A stretch of 64,000 bases of DNA. It comes from Symbiodinium natans. Lineage: Eukaryota; Sar; Dinophyceae; Suessiales; Symbiodiniaceae. The position numbers and the translations under genes were made by a program. The stretch covers positions 214,639 to 278,638 of the forward strand of contig CAJNDS010002205.1 in assembly GCA_905221605.1 (NCBI GenBank), given 5' to 3'. The notes beneath the pieces are model-generated. The model saw only the letters and a list, made by a program, of their open reading frames with translations, was not told the origin of the DNA and made no database searches. Position 1 is the first letter of the stretch, and each line of letters opens with the position of its first letter. Below, in pieces: positions 18,968 through 29,970 of the stretch.

Positions 18968-19975
18968 GAGGTGTTTGTGGGGGGAGACCCTCACGCGCAC
19001 GCGTGCAGCCCCAAATCCGACTCCGCGAGACTGTTTGCAATTCTCTCCTCCATAAGCAAAGAGCAGAGAAAAAGCGAGAAGAGATGAGAGCGAGGACGAA
19101 GGTAACGAGATGATCTTGGGTTCTTGGACATTCATCTTGCTTTCCGGCAAGAACAGAGCCCGAGAAGAGAGATAAGAGAGCAAGATAAGAGAGCAGAGGA
19201 GAGGATGGATGAAGGCAGTGAGAATGAATCAGGGCGTCTCCCCATTAGTTTTTGGTTTATTTTCTTCCTCATTTCTTCTCCAACAGGCAAGAAAGGGAAG
19301 AGAGGAGAGATGAGGAGAGTGTGTAAATAGAAGAGTGACATATTTGCACGTTTACCTCTTCCTTGTTCTTCTCCTGTTATCCGACTCCTTTTTCTCCTGA
19401 AAGAACCGCAGGTTAGTCAAAGGTTTGTTGTTTTCCTCTTATCGTCTGTTCCTTTCTCGCTGAATGGGAAGATCAAAAGCTCATGCTGGACAGGGGCACA
19501 GGGGAACCGTCTTCGTCCTTGTATATACCCCCTTCTTACTCCTTAAACGAAGGAACGGAAAAGTTGGAACGCAGGGGAGAGATTAAAGAAGGCAAAAGGA
19601 CGGGAACAGGGGAAGTCATCCCTGCCCTAGGGGAGAGTAGGGCTACCGTCTGCAACAAACAAGTACTTGCTTCTCTCTCTTCCCGTCCATGCGCGTCGCT
19701 CATCTAATGTTATGCATTCTCTCCTCCATAAGAAAAACAGGACGAGACAACAGCTAGAAGGGAGAGAGCAGAGAGAAGAGGGAGGATGAATGTGGTGAGA
19801 TTGGTTTGTGTTCTTAAATCTTCATTCTGTAACAAGAGAACCGCATGGAGGATGAATGCAGTGAGACTGAGAAAGGGCGCTTATCTTTATCATTTGTTAT
19901 TCCTTCCTTGTGTGTTTCTTGTACATTCTGCTCGTGGCTTCCTCTTTCTTTTTCTTGCTGTTATCTAGCTTGCTT

Positions 19976-20490
19976 CGCAAGCCCTGGACCCTAAAGTGTT
20001 GGGTTTTTCCTCCAAAGGGTCTGAGACAGTGGGTTCAACTTTTAATCCAAAGGGTCAAATCGCAAGCCCTAGCCCTAAGATTTTTCGATTGACCAAAGAG
20101 ATAAATCGCAAGCCCTGGTCCCTAAGATTTTGGGTTCAATATTTGCTCCAAAGAGTCAAATCGCAAGCCCTGGTCCCTAAGATGTTGGGTTCAAATTTCC
20201 AAAGAGTCAAATCATAAGCCCTGGTCTCTAAGATTTTGGGGTCAATATTTGCTCCAAAAAGTCAAATCGCAAGCCCTGGTCCCCAAGAGTTTTGGTCTCA
20301 GCTCTTCTCAAAGAGACGCAAGCCCTGGTCCGTAAGATGTTTGGTCTCAGTTCTCCTCCAAAGAGACAAATCGCAAGCCCTGGCCCCTAAGATTTCTGGT
20401 CTCAGTTCTAGAAACAAACTGCAGGCCCTGGTCCCTAGGACTTTGTGTCGAAGTTCCCCTCCAAAGAGACAAAGCACAAAGCTTTGCTGC
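19976..20490 (+). repeat. Diverged 55-bp array, family 1, second location
   Basis: Eight to nine copies of the CAAATCGCAAGCCCTGGTCC unit, more diverged than the 16.1-16.7 kb array, with internal length changes (for example GACGCAAGCCCTGG and GGTCTCAGTTCTCCTCC variants). It forms the left part of the candidate insertion. Confidence 0.88.
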
Positions 20491-20812
20491 CTGAAGCAGC
20501 ATTTGTTGCAAAGAGGGGCAGGGATCCTTGTGGGAAAGAGCTACGGTAGGTTTTAAGGCTTGTTGAGGATGTACACAGTCGCTACAGTTTCTCTTGGCTC
20601 AGTCTCGCAGAGCCCAAACGTAACGGCCGAAAGTTTCAGCACAAGGCGTGAGTCGCAGTCTTGATGGTCTTCGGATGTTGCATGTAACACAACGGCCCCT
20701 TTTTTAAGACGTCGCCTCACAATACAACACCCCAGCCATACCCTCGCTTTGCACTGCCTGTACTGTAGCTGTTCTCACTACTGTGACTTCTCTTTCTGGG
20801 CGTTAAGAAACA

Positions 20813-21827
20813 ATGCCGTATGCGCAATGGACAACATGCAAGAGCTGTGGACTCCAGGGTGTACGTCGCGCTGGCGTTTACAATCTGTCACGACGAGGTC
20901 TGTGCAAGAAGTGTTCCCACGGGAAAGTTATAAACGGCGCAAGACAGGGTGGCTGTTCTGGCGTGGGTGGAATGAAGAAACGTTCGGGCTCTTGCAATGG
21001 TCGTTTCCTGCCACAAATAAGCCGTCACAGGACTTGGCGTGGCATTGGGCTGTGCATCGAAGACTTCGAATATCTTTGCGCAAGCTACACTCTGGCAGAG
21101 AGCAGGGCCATCCAAGACCTTGGTTGGGAAAGGCATGCCTGCCACAAAGGTTCTACAGCATTCCGAAGCTGAATGAGATCCTTGAAGCCATGTCCACCAC
21201 CCGCTTCTGTCACATCGACAGATTCAGAGACGCTGTTTCACTGGAGCTACAAGATGTGGTCAAACAAGCTCGTTCTGATTATTGGTCTGTCGCGATTTGT
21301 TTTGCCGTCAGATACATGCAAAGTCCCAGGGGGGTTGCAATGAAGTTGCTGAAAGCCAAAGACAAGAAGGAGTTCACGAACATCATCTTGAGCTCGCGGA
21401 GATCTAAAGCGTACAGACAAACAGGGATCACCACTGTTAATCTGCCTGGGGTGCTTCGCGCTGCCGAGTCCTTTTGTCGACGTGGTCAGTTTCAATCTTT
21501 TGATGCGTTGGAAGATGCCATTGCGAACTGCATGACGAAATTCTGCGAGGGTACCAAAGATGAACACTTCTCTGCCAGGCAGGCGGCTTTGGACCTTTGC
21601 AACAAGCGTGGCGTTTGTGGTGGCTTGACCAAACAGCGGAGACCATCGCACGTGCGACTCGGGCCGGGTGGCAAGATGCGGACGGCTATACGAAGATGAA
21701 AATACCCCTGCGAGCACCTTTGCTTCGACAAACTGCGTACTGTGAGTACGGGAAGTTGGTTAAGCGAGTAAACTTCCCGAAGCTGAAGAAGTTTCATGCG
21801 TATGTGCCCGCGTCAGAAAGGCCTTAA
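20813..21827 (+). CDS. Zinc-ribbon-like protein gene, split over three frames
   Basis: Frame 1 (from the ATG at 20813) starts MPYAQWTTCKSCGLQGVRR and then RRGLCKKCSHG, giving two C-x2-C knuckles about 20 residues apart, typical of a zinc ribbon. It continues GIGLCIEDFEYLCASYTLAE and stops at 21172. A second frame takes over near 21140-21150 (FYSIPKLNEILEAM, then RFRDAVSLELQDVVKQA, then SFDALEDAIANCMTKFCEGT). A third takes over near 21590 (WWLDQTAETIARATRAGW, then KLVKRVNFPKLKKFHAYV) and stops at 21827. All three look like real protein, giving about 330 residues in total. The two shifts go in the same direction and no clear introns separate the frames, so it is either a decayed gene with two frameshifts, a sequence-error case, or spliced with very short introns. 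It is the only unique sequence inside the segmental repeats. Function unknown; a nucleic-acid-binding role is only suggested by the ribbon. Confidence 0.45.
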
Positions 21828-24800
21828 AGCCTTGAGGTTCGATGTTGGAGTTTGTGTGCAAAGTATACAGTAGCCCTTTGAGAGCAAGGGACCAGGGTGC
21901 GGTCAAGCACCAGACACTCTTGTTAGTTCCTTGTGTTTCCCCCTGTTGTCTGTTCCTTTCTAGCTGAATGGGTAGACCAAAAGAACATGCGCAAGTGGAC
22001 AGGGGAACCGTCTTCGTCCTTGTATTTACCTTCTTTTTTCTCCTTGAAAGAAGGAACAGAAAAGTTGGAACGGAGGGAGGGATTAAAGAATGCAAAGGAA
22101 GGGAACAGAGGAACTCAGAACAAACAAGTACTTGCTTCTCTCTCTTCTCGTCCATGTGCTTCGCTCATCTAGTGCTATGCATTCTCTCTTCGGCAAGAAA
22201 AACAAGAAGAGACAAAAGCTAGAAGGGAGAGAGCAGAGGGAAGAGGGAGGATGAATGTAGTGAAATTGGTTTGTGTTCTTAAATCTTCATTCTGCAAGAA
22301 GAGAACCACAGAAGAGAAAGAAGAGAGGATTAGAGGATGAATGCAGTGAGACTGGGTGTGGGCACTTATCTTTGTCATCTGTTATTCCCTCCTCGTGTTT
22401 TCTTGTGCGTTCTGCTCAGAAAAGTTGGGGAGGGATGAAGGCAAAATTGAGGAATAAGGGAACTCAACCGCGCTCTAGTGGAAAACGAGCCCAGGGAACT
22501 CAGGCCTGCACTAGGTCACTAGGGCTCGAGACCCCCTTCGCAACGAACAGCTGCCCGCTTTCTTTCTTTCTTTCTTTCGAGGGGTTTGTGGGAGACCCCC
22601 ACGCGCACGCGTGCAGCCCCAAATCTGACTTCGCGAGACTGTTTGCAATTCTCTCCTCCATAAGAAAAGCAAAGAGCAGAGAAAAAGCGAGAAGAGATGA
22701 GAGCGAGGACGAAGGTAACGAGATGATCTTGGGTTCTTGGACATTCATCTTGCTTTCCGGCAAGAACAGAGCCCGAGAAGAGATAAGAGAGCAAGATAAG
22801 AGAGCAGAGGAGAGGATGGATGAAGGCAGTGAGAATGAATCAGGGTGCCTCCCCCTTGCTTTTTTTTGGTTTATTTTCTTCCTCATTTCTTCTCCAACAG
22901 GCAAGAAAGGGAAGAGCGGAGAGATGAGGAGAGTGTGTAAATAGAAGAGTGACATATTTTCATGTTTACCTCTTCCTTGTTCTTCTCCTGTTATCCGACT
23001 CCTTCTTCTCCTGAAAGAACCGCACGTTAGTCAAAGGTTTGTTGTTTTCCTCTTGTTGTCTGTTCCTTTCTCGCTGAATGGGAAGATCAAAAGAACCAGG
23101 GGAACCGTCTTCGTCCTTGTATATACCTTCCTTTTTTTCCTTAAACGAAGAACCGAAAAGTTGGAATGCAAGGGAGAGATTAAAGAAGGCAAAAGGAAGG
23201 GAACAGGGGAACTCATCCCTGCCCTAGGGGGAGAGTGGGCCTTACGCAACAAACAAGTACTTGCTTCTCTTTCTTCCCGTCCAGGTGCTTCGCTCATCTA
23301 GTGTTATGCATTCTCTCCTCCATAAGCAAAACAAGAAGAGACAAAAGCTAGAAGGGAGAGAGCAGAGAGAAGAGGGAGGATGAATGGTGAGATTGTTCCT
23401 AAATCTTCATTCTGTAACAAGAGAACCACATGGAGGATGATTGCAGTGAGACTGAGTAAGGGCGCTTATCTTTATCATTTGTTATTTCTTCCTTGTGTGT
23501 TTCTTGTACATTCTGCTTGCGGCTTCCTTTTTTTTTGTTGTTATCTAGCTTGCTTAAGCACTCTTGTTAGTTCCTTGTGTTTCCCCTGTTGTTTGTTCCT
23601 TTCTAGCTGAACGGGTAGACCAAAAGAACATGCGCAAGTGGACAGGGGAACCGTCTTCGCCCTTGTATTTACCCTTTTCTTTCTCCTTGAAAGAAGGAAC
23701 AGAAAGTTGGAACGCAGGGGAAGGATTAAAGAACGCAAAGGAAGGGAACAGAGGAACTCAGAACAAACAAGTACTTGCTTCTTTCTCTTCCCGTCCATGT
23801 GCTTCGCTCATCTAGTGTTATGCATTCTCTCTTCCACAAGACAAACAAGAAAAGACAAAAGCTAGAAGGGAGAGAGCAGAGGGAAGAGGGAGGATGAATG
23901 TAGTGAGATTGGTTTGTGTTCTTAAATCTTCATTCTGCAAGAAGAGAACCACAGAAGAGAAAGAAGAAAGGATTAGAGGATGAATGCAGTGAGACTGGGT
24001 GTGGGCACTTATCTTTGTCATTTGTTATTCCTTCCTCGTGTTTTCTTGTGCGTTCTGCTTAGAAAATTTGGAACGCAGGGGAGGGATGAAGGCAAAACTG
24101 AGGAATAAGGGAACTCAACTGCGCTCTAGGGGAAGACGAGCCCAGGGAACTCAGGCCTGCACTAGGTCTCTAGGGGGAGCCTTGCAACGAACAGCTGCCC
24201 GCTTTCTTTCGTTCTTTCGAGGGGTTTGTGGGGGGAGATCCCCGCGCGCAGCCCCAAATCCGACTTCGCGAGACTGTTTACTATTCTCTCCTCCATAAGA
24301 AAAACACAGAGCAGAGAAAAAGCGAGAAGAGAGGAGAGCGAGGACGAAGGTAACGAGATGATCTTGGGTTCTTGGACATTCATCTTTCTTTCCGGCAAGA
24401 ACAGAGCCAGAGAAGAGAGATAAGAGAGCAAGATAAGAGAGCAGAGGAGAGGATGGATGTCTTCCTTGTTCTTCACCTGTTATCCGACTCCCTTCTCCTG
24501 AAAAAATGTTTGTCGCATGTATGTTGTTTTCCTCTTGTTGTCTGTTCTTATCTCGTTGAATGGGTAATTAAGTTCAAAAGAAAAAGCGCAAGAGGACAGG
24601 GAACCGTCTTCGTCCTTTGGTTTACTTCCTTTTTTCTCCCTAGAAGAATGAACAGAAAAGTTGGAACGCAGGGGAGGGATCAAAGAACGCAAAAGGAAGG
24701 GAACACGGGAACTCATCCCTGCTCTAGGGGAAAATTAGGTCCCTTATGCAACAAACAAGTACTTGCCCTCTCTATCTCTTCCCACCCATGTGCTTCGCTC

Positions 24801-25962
24801 ATCTAGCGTTATGCATTCTCTCCTCCACAAGCAAAACAAGAAGAGACAAAAGCTAGAAGGGAGAGAGCAGAGAGAAGAGGGAGGATCAATGTACTGAGAT
24901 TGGCTTGTGTTCTTAAATCTCCATTCTGCAAGAAGAGCACCACTTATTCCTTCCTCGTGTTTTTCTTGTACATTCTGCTCGTGGCTTCCTCTTTCTTTTC
25001 CTTGTTGTTATCTAGCTTGCTTAAACTCTCTTGTTCCTTGTGCTTTCCCCTGTTGTCTGTTCCTTTCTCGCTGAATGGGAAGATCAGAAACATGCTGGAC
25101 AGGGGAACCGTCTTCGTCCTTGTATATACAACTTTCTGTCTCCGTAAACGAAGGAACGGAAAACTTGGAACGCAGGGGAGAGATTAAAGAAGGCAAGAGG
25201 AAGGGAACAGGGGAACTCATCTCTGCCCTAGGGGGAGAGTGGGCCTCCTTATGCAACAAAAAACTACTTGCTTCTCTCTCCGCTTCCCGTCCATGTGCTT
25301 CGCTCATCTAGTGTTATGCATTCTCTCTCGCACAAGAAAATCAAGAAGAGACACAAGCTAGAAGGGAGAGAGCAGAGAGAAGAAGGAGGACAAGAAGAGA
25401 ACCACAGAAGGGAAAGAAGAGAGGATTAGAGGATGAATGCAGTGAGACTGAGTGTGGGCACTTGTCTTTGCGATGGGATTTCATTCCTCGTGTTTTTCCT
25501 TGTACATTCTGCCCGTGGTTTCCTCGTCCTTGTTCTTGTTGTTCTCTTTATCTAGCTTGCTTAAACACTCTTGCTAACTCCTGTAGATAAAATGAACATG
25601 CACAATTGGACAGGGGAACCGTCTTCGTCCTTCTTCTTTACCCCTTCTTTCTCCGTAAAAGACGGAACAGAACAGTTGGAGCGCAGAGGAGGGACTAAAG
25701 AAGGCAAAGGAAGGGAACAGGGGGGAACTCGTCCCTGCTCTAGGGGAGAGTGGGCCTCCCCTATGCAACAAACAACTACTTGCTTCTCGCTCTTCCCGTC
25801 CATGCGCTTTGCTCATCTAGTGTTATGCATTCTCTCCTCCATAAGCAAAACAAGAAGAGACAAAAGCTAGAAGTGAGAGAGCAGCCAGAAGAGGGAGGAC
25901 GAATGGGTTGAGATTGACATGTGTGCTTTATATGTAGCCATTATTCTCCTCGGTAAGAAGAG

Positions 25963-25965
<3 letters not shown>

Positions 25966-26014
<49 letters not shown>

Positions 26015-26054
26015 GAGAGAGAGTGAGAGAGAGAGAGAGAGAAAAAAAAAAAGA
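25966..26054 (+). repeat. (GA)n microsatellite
   Basis: About 75 bp of GA with GC and GT interruptions, ending in an A run and GAGGAG. The Ser/Leu-rich frames on the minus strand come from this repeat. Confidence 0.95.
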
Positions 26055-26599
26055 GGAGACGGTGGATGAAGGTAGTGAGACGGACTTTTTCTTTGATGAT
26101 TCCTTCCACTTTCCTTTTCTTCTAAGAAAGGGAAGAGAGGAGAGGGTGTAAAGTGAATAGTGACTGAATGTAACACAGTCCATGGTTCCTTGATCTTCTC
26201 CTGTTATCCGACCCCTTTTCTCCTCGACAACAGGAAGGGGTGATAAACCCTGGACTGTTCGCGCAATCCTTTTATAACCGTTGAATGCACAACCCTAGAC
26301 CATGAGCCCAAAAGCCATAAAATGTCACCTACTTTCTAGTAGCATATAAAACGCAAGTACTCATTTGATAACTGTTAGTACTGTTGAAGTAAAACCCAAA
26401 GCAAGTCATCACATTATACCTAAAGGTCCATGGCACATATATATATATATCAGTTATCAGTATATCATATGTCGATGCTTCACTGGCCTGGTTGGCCTCC
26501 TCCACGTCCTCTGCAAACCGGAGTGTGTATGCGCCTTGAAACAGCTGCCAAGCTGCTGAAACACATGCGCGAAAGTGCAAAGAGAGACCTCCTGCCGAA

Positions 26600-27440
26600 A
26601 AGCTAAGGCCGCCCACCGAGGCCAGAGCCCGGCTGACAGGTTTTCCTGCATTCTCTGCCCCGCACCAAGAACCGAGTTGCTCGCAAACGCAACCGTGCCA
26701 TTTTGCTTCACCATGCAAAATAAAAAAACTCCGCAACCAAGTCTCAGCACTCGCTGGATGATCTTGAGCGACTCCTTGCTCACCATGTCGGCGTGGCTTT
26801 GGATGAAGGCTCTCCAAGCATCAGACTCTTTTCTGATAAGGCTGGCAAGCTCATCCTGCTTCACACGTGCTTGTGCTGCCGCTGCTTGACAAACCCTAAA
26901 TATGCCAAATGAACGGTGCCGTACGGTGCCTGTCCTTCAAAGCTTCCTGGATCTCACTCCACGTCCCCCCACATACCTCCTCAATGAGCGAAGGCTTCTC
27001 GAAGAGGGGACTGATGACCACAAACGCACGAGGATTTCGGTCGTGGACCTTGACTGCTTGGTTGCTAAAGCTCGCGTTTGAGAGCATCTTCATTGATGCC
27101 GCGCAGCAGGCAACAACAATAACTTTTGCACTCAGGTACAGTCAGCACGAGAGCCAGTTGATGATGCTCAAGCTCCATCAATGGACTGCCTTGATTTCTG
27201 TAGCCTTGGTCACTTGTACTATAACCAAGCCAGCATGTGCTGCGACCATTCAGCAAGCCATAGGTCCAAGTGGACTGCTAGATTGCGGTGCGCATTTCCC
27301 GGTGAACACAACTCCGTCGCGGACGTCTGGTAAGCTATTTGCAGCAAAGATGCGGATCAAGTCACGGAAAATTGATGGTGCTTTCCGCAAGACATCGCTT
27401 GAGCACTGAGGTCTTTCGCGTAAGAAGATACAACATGTCC
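26600..27440 (-). CDS. Minus-strand exons, unrecognised protein
   Basis: Reading right to left, three stretches look coding. About 27410-27320 gives CSSDVLRKAPSIFRDLIRIF and AANSLPDVRDG. 27093-26920 gives NASFSNQAVKVHDRNPRAFV, then LIEEVCGGTWSEIQEALKD. 26885-26750 gives ARVKQDELASLIRKESDAWR and AFIQSHADMVSKESLKIIQR. They are in different frames separated by short gaps consistent with small introns, but I could not fix the junctions. No family is recognised. Orientation agrees with the following minus-strand genes. Confidence 0.45.
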
Positions 27441-27729
27441 GTGGAACAGGGACACCTTTGAGGCTGTGGAAGCGGATGACGTGGTCATGACCTGCCACAA
27501 GCTGTTCGAGTTTCCTTCAATGGTCGAGCCAGACTTGGACACAAGAGCTAGTGCTCCGAAACCAGATGTGGGCTCAGGTCAAGTGGCTGAAAAGTTTCCG
27601 CAGTTTTGGCCCATCAAGAAGCTCATTCAGATCGTCAGACGCCCTTGCCACCGTGCGCTGGTACTCTGGAAGGAGGCCTGCCACCTTGCAACCAGAAAAC
27701 GACATTTGCGCTGCAAGACTACCGCAGCA

Positions 27730-28042
27730 CTATCCACGAAGCCCGACGGCAGCTTTGCGAGGCCTCATGCTCTCCGCGCAACGCGGCGAACACGCTCTCT
27801 TGCTTCTCGTTCAGTTGCGCGGCATGGTAGTACACGAGAAGTTGCTTCTTGTTATCCAGCCAGCGCAAGGATTGAAACCTCCGCTTTTCTTGCTAGTGGC
27901 AGCATGAGGCAAGATCACAGCTGGAACATGAGCCATGTGCAGCCACACATTCTGACGAGCACAGCCAAGTAGCGGCTCGGTGAAGTAGTCCAGCTCTTGC
28001 AGCATAGCATCCAGCAGCTTGCCATAAGCTCGCTGCTCCTCC
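27730..28042 (-). CDS. Minus-strand exons with KQLLVYYHAAQL motif
   Basis: The right-hand part (28042-27900) reads EEQRAYGKLLDAMLQELDYF and TEPLLGCARQNVWLHMAHV. The left-hand part (27883-27735), in another frame, reads RRFQSLRWLDNKKQLLVYYH, AAQLNEKQESVFAALRGEHE. The frame change implies an intron or frameshift between 27900 and 27880. The second peptide resembles KQLLIYHHAAQL encoded at about 31080-31040 on the same strand, so this is one of two related copies. No named family is recognised. Confidence 0.5.
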
Positions 28043-28579
28043 TCTCAGTCACACGTGCAAAAATAGAACCTAGGTCGTATTCCAGGCTGTCTTTTGCGTG
28101 TCCTGCTCCCGCATGACTGACAAGCCTGCTTCCTTCGCTGGATTCGGATGTTTCTCAGGCGTTTCCATGCTCACATCCGGGGCAGTCCTGCAACAAAGCC
28201 GTCTCAACAAAGCGAGGTTTTTGCACAGCATCAACTGACGGCGTTGACGAAGCAGGTCTTCTCGTCACTTTTGCGCGGCTTCTTGGGTGTCGCTGTGGGC
28301 GTGGCTACGGCACCAGATCCAAGATTCAGCACCTTCCAATCCGCTCTGTAACCCTAGACTCTAGACTCCGACTCTCTGTCTCTTTTTACTTGTTGATTTG
28401 CTTTGAGCTCTTTACAGAAATGTGGCTGATGGATGCTGATAGTGCCACAGCAAGCCTGACGTATGAGCAACGCTGTGGCTTGGCTGAAGAGGTCGTGTTC
28501 CTTGGTCAGGCACCAGCGGTAACTTCGACGTTAGGCTCCACGGGCCTACGTCCTGAGAGCTGTGGGTCAGATTAGTTGA

Positions 28580-29140
28580 GAAAAGGCTCTGTCTTCAGCA
28601 ACCTGATCGGGTCCAGGGCTACGCATGCTACAGCCAATGTTGCTTGCGCAATAGTGTAATGTAGTGCATGCCTCACCCCACCCCCCCACCCCCCCCCCCC
28701 GCCACCCAGCAGAGCACCCAAACTTGATTAACTTCAGGATACCGTGGTGCCTACTCCACCCGCACGGCAAGACCCGCCTCCTCCAAACCTCTGCCTCACT
28801 TGCCACGAGCTGCGCCAAAGACTCCGAGGCTGAGTCCAAGCCCTGGCCCGTCCTTTTTTGTGGCGACCAACAAAAATGGCAAGGAAATGCTTGGGAAAGC
28901 AAAGGAGAGCACATGGTATGCCACCTTGCCAGGCTAGGTCCAACCAACTCTGGACAGTGCACAAGTAGTGCACATGACAGGCGCAACTGAGCAAAGGCAG
29001 GTCTCCGCAACATCGGGCTGGCAAGGAGTACAGCACCTTTCATGAAGTTGTCCATGTGCATGACAGCAGCAGACCTCAGCACAGTCGCAGCTGATGCTGG
29101 CCGCCAAAGAATTTTCAGGAACATCTGAAGCTCCACAGTA
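28580..29140 (-). CDS. Minus-strand coding region, unrecognised
   Basis: A 189-codon open stretch on the minus strand includes AAVMHMDNFMKGAVLLASPM, ARWHTMCSPLLSQAF and SASESLAQLVASEAEVWRRR. The left third (about 28670-28720) runs into a poly-C tract whose Gly-rich translation is not real, so the coding part probably ends before 28735. No domain is recognised. It sits in the minus-strand gene block. Confidence 0.35.
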
Positions 29141-29245
29141 TTCCATGTTGCAAGCCTGGACCCCTACCGGTTGGCTTCCAAGTCAATGATGGGGTCTGCA
29201 AAATGTCCTGGTGATGCACGCTTGCCGAAGGCATCCTACCTGAAC

Positions 29246-29565
29246 CTAGAACGCCCTAGCACTCGCCGCCTGCAATAAACACTCGTCAACAAAAAACTGA
29301 ACCACTCGACGGTTCGAAGGCAGTCCCGGTTGCATCAGTAGCGAATCTGGCAAAACACTGCACTCGCGGTGTGCCTTCAGCAAAGGTCCACGGCGTTTCT
29401 TCGCAGGCCACACTGGCGACGCGCGGCCGCTGCTGGAGCAACACGCAGGCTGCTCCAGAGTTGCCAAGGATGGAAAGTTTCAGATACCTTACGCAGGAGA
29501 TTCATTGAAGAGCCCTCACAAACTGCTGAAGCCTTTTCATAGGCCACACGAAAATGTGAAACCAT
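29246..29565 (-). CDS. Minus-strand exons, unrecognised
   Basis: From right to left: HFRVAYEKASAVCEGSSMNL, LRKVSETFHPWQLWSSL, and in a second overlapping frame PLLKAHRECSVLPDSLLMQP, GLPSNRRVVQFFVDECLLQA. The two frames overlap in position, so a splice within about 29460-29380 is likely. Composition is protein-like but no family is recognised. Confidence 0.4.
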
Positions 29566-29691
29566 CTGGCCCGAGTCAAAAGAGTTTTACGATTCCTCCA
29601 GGGATGCGCACTTACAGCCACTGGGACGATACTTTCCCAGATGCCACAGTTGGATTTCTGTTTCATTGCAATCTCTGTTCTCGATTTTCCA

Positions 29692-29970
29692 TCAAGACAA
29701 CCATGTCCACATGTGTCTGCCGAACTGCAGCCAAAAGACTTGATAGTGGCTGCATGCCGCAGAGCCTGTCAAGAAAACAGCGAGCACATTTTGAGCAGCC
29801 CCGAAATCTACCTGAAGCTGTTCTTCTATCTCTGCTCTGTGTCGGTAGCTGGATGGCAGTGCCCCCAAAGGATCCATGGCATGGCGCAGCATGGCACAAA
29901 CATGCGCTAAGCCACACCCTTTGGCAACAGCATGTGGCTCCAATCCGGAACCAGATCTGCCAAGCAAGAT
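29692..29970 (-). CDS. Minus-strand exon, unrecognised
   Basis: The frame includes MDPLGALPSSYRHRAEIEEQ, LQVDFGAAQNVLAVFLTGSA and ACSHYQVFWLQFGRH. It is preferred over the longer opposite-strand frame (29505-30152) because of its amino-acid composition and agreement with neighbouring gene orientation. Its splice limits are not resolved. Confidence 0.35.
   Translation of the reverse strand: MLLGRSGSGLEPHAVAKGCGLAHVCAMLRHAMDPLGALPSSYRHRAEIEEQLQVDFGAAQNVLAVFLTGSAACSHYQVFWLQFGRHMWTWLS

Larger units (their letters stand above)
19976..21913 (+). mobile_element. Candidate 1.94-kb insertion in the segmental repeat
   Basis: In uninterrupted copies, TATCTAGCTTGCTT runs directly into AAACACTCTTG (about 25550-25572) or AAGCACTCTTG (about 23547-23570). 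In this copy, TATCTAGCTTGCTT ends at 19975 and ACACTCTTGTTAGTTCC resumes at about 21914. Between them lie a diverged 55-bp array (19976-20490) and the zinc-ribbon-like gene (20813-21827). The empty sites suggest insertion of a discrete element here. The alternative is that the shorter copies are deletion products. No terminal inverted repeats or clear target duplication are visible. Confidence 0.5.
18500..26170 (+). repeat. Segmental higher-order repeat
   Basis: A long unit recurs with about 80-95% similarity by eye. Landmarks are GTTGTCTGTTCCTTTC, then ACAGGGGAACCGTCTTCGTC, GTTGGAACGCAGGGGA, CAAACAAGTACTTGCTTCTC, TGCTTCGCTCATCTAGTG, TATGCATTCTCTCCTCCATAA, GACAAAAGCTAGAAGGGAG and TTATCTAGCTTGCTT. 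Copies of the CCGTCTTCGTC landmark start near 19507, 22008, 23104, 23649, 24605, 25106 and 25618. A second module with GCGAGACTGTTTGCAATTCT and GATGATCTTGGGTTCTTGG occurs near 19025-19330, 22632-22950 and 24268-24470. The purine/pyrimidine skew leaves many frames open, but no frame is conserved between copies, so no gene is called. Confidence 0.88.

Noticed and set aside
18777-19183. Asn/Glu/Arg/Lys or Phe-rich frames over the CTTTCTTTCGTT tract
   Set aside because: The 12-bp unit keeps all frames open; the peptides are repeat by-products.
25867-26183. Ser/Leu repeat frames
   Set aside because: Translations of a (GA)n microsatellite on the minus strand.
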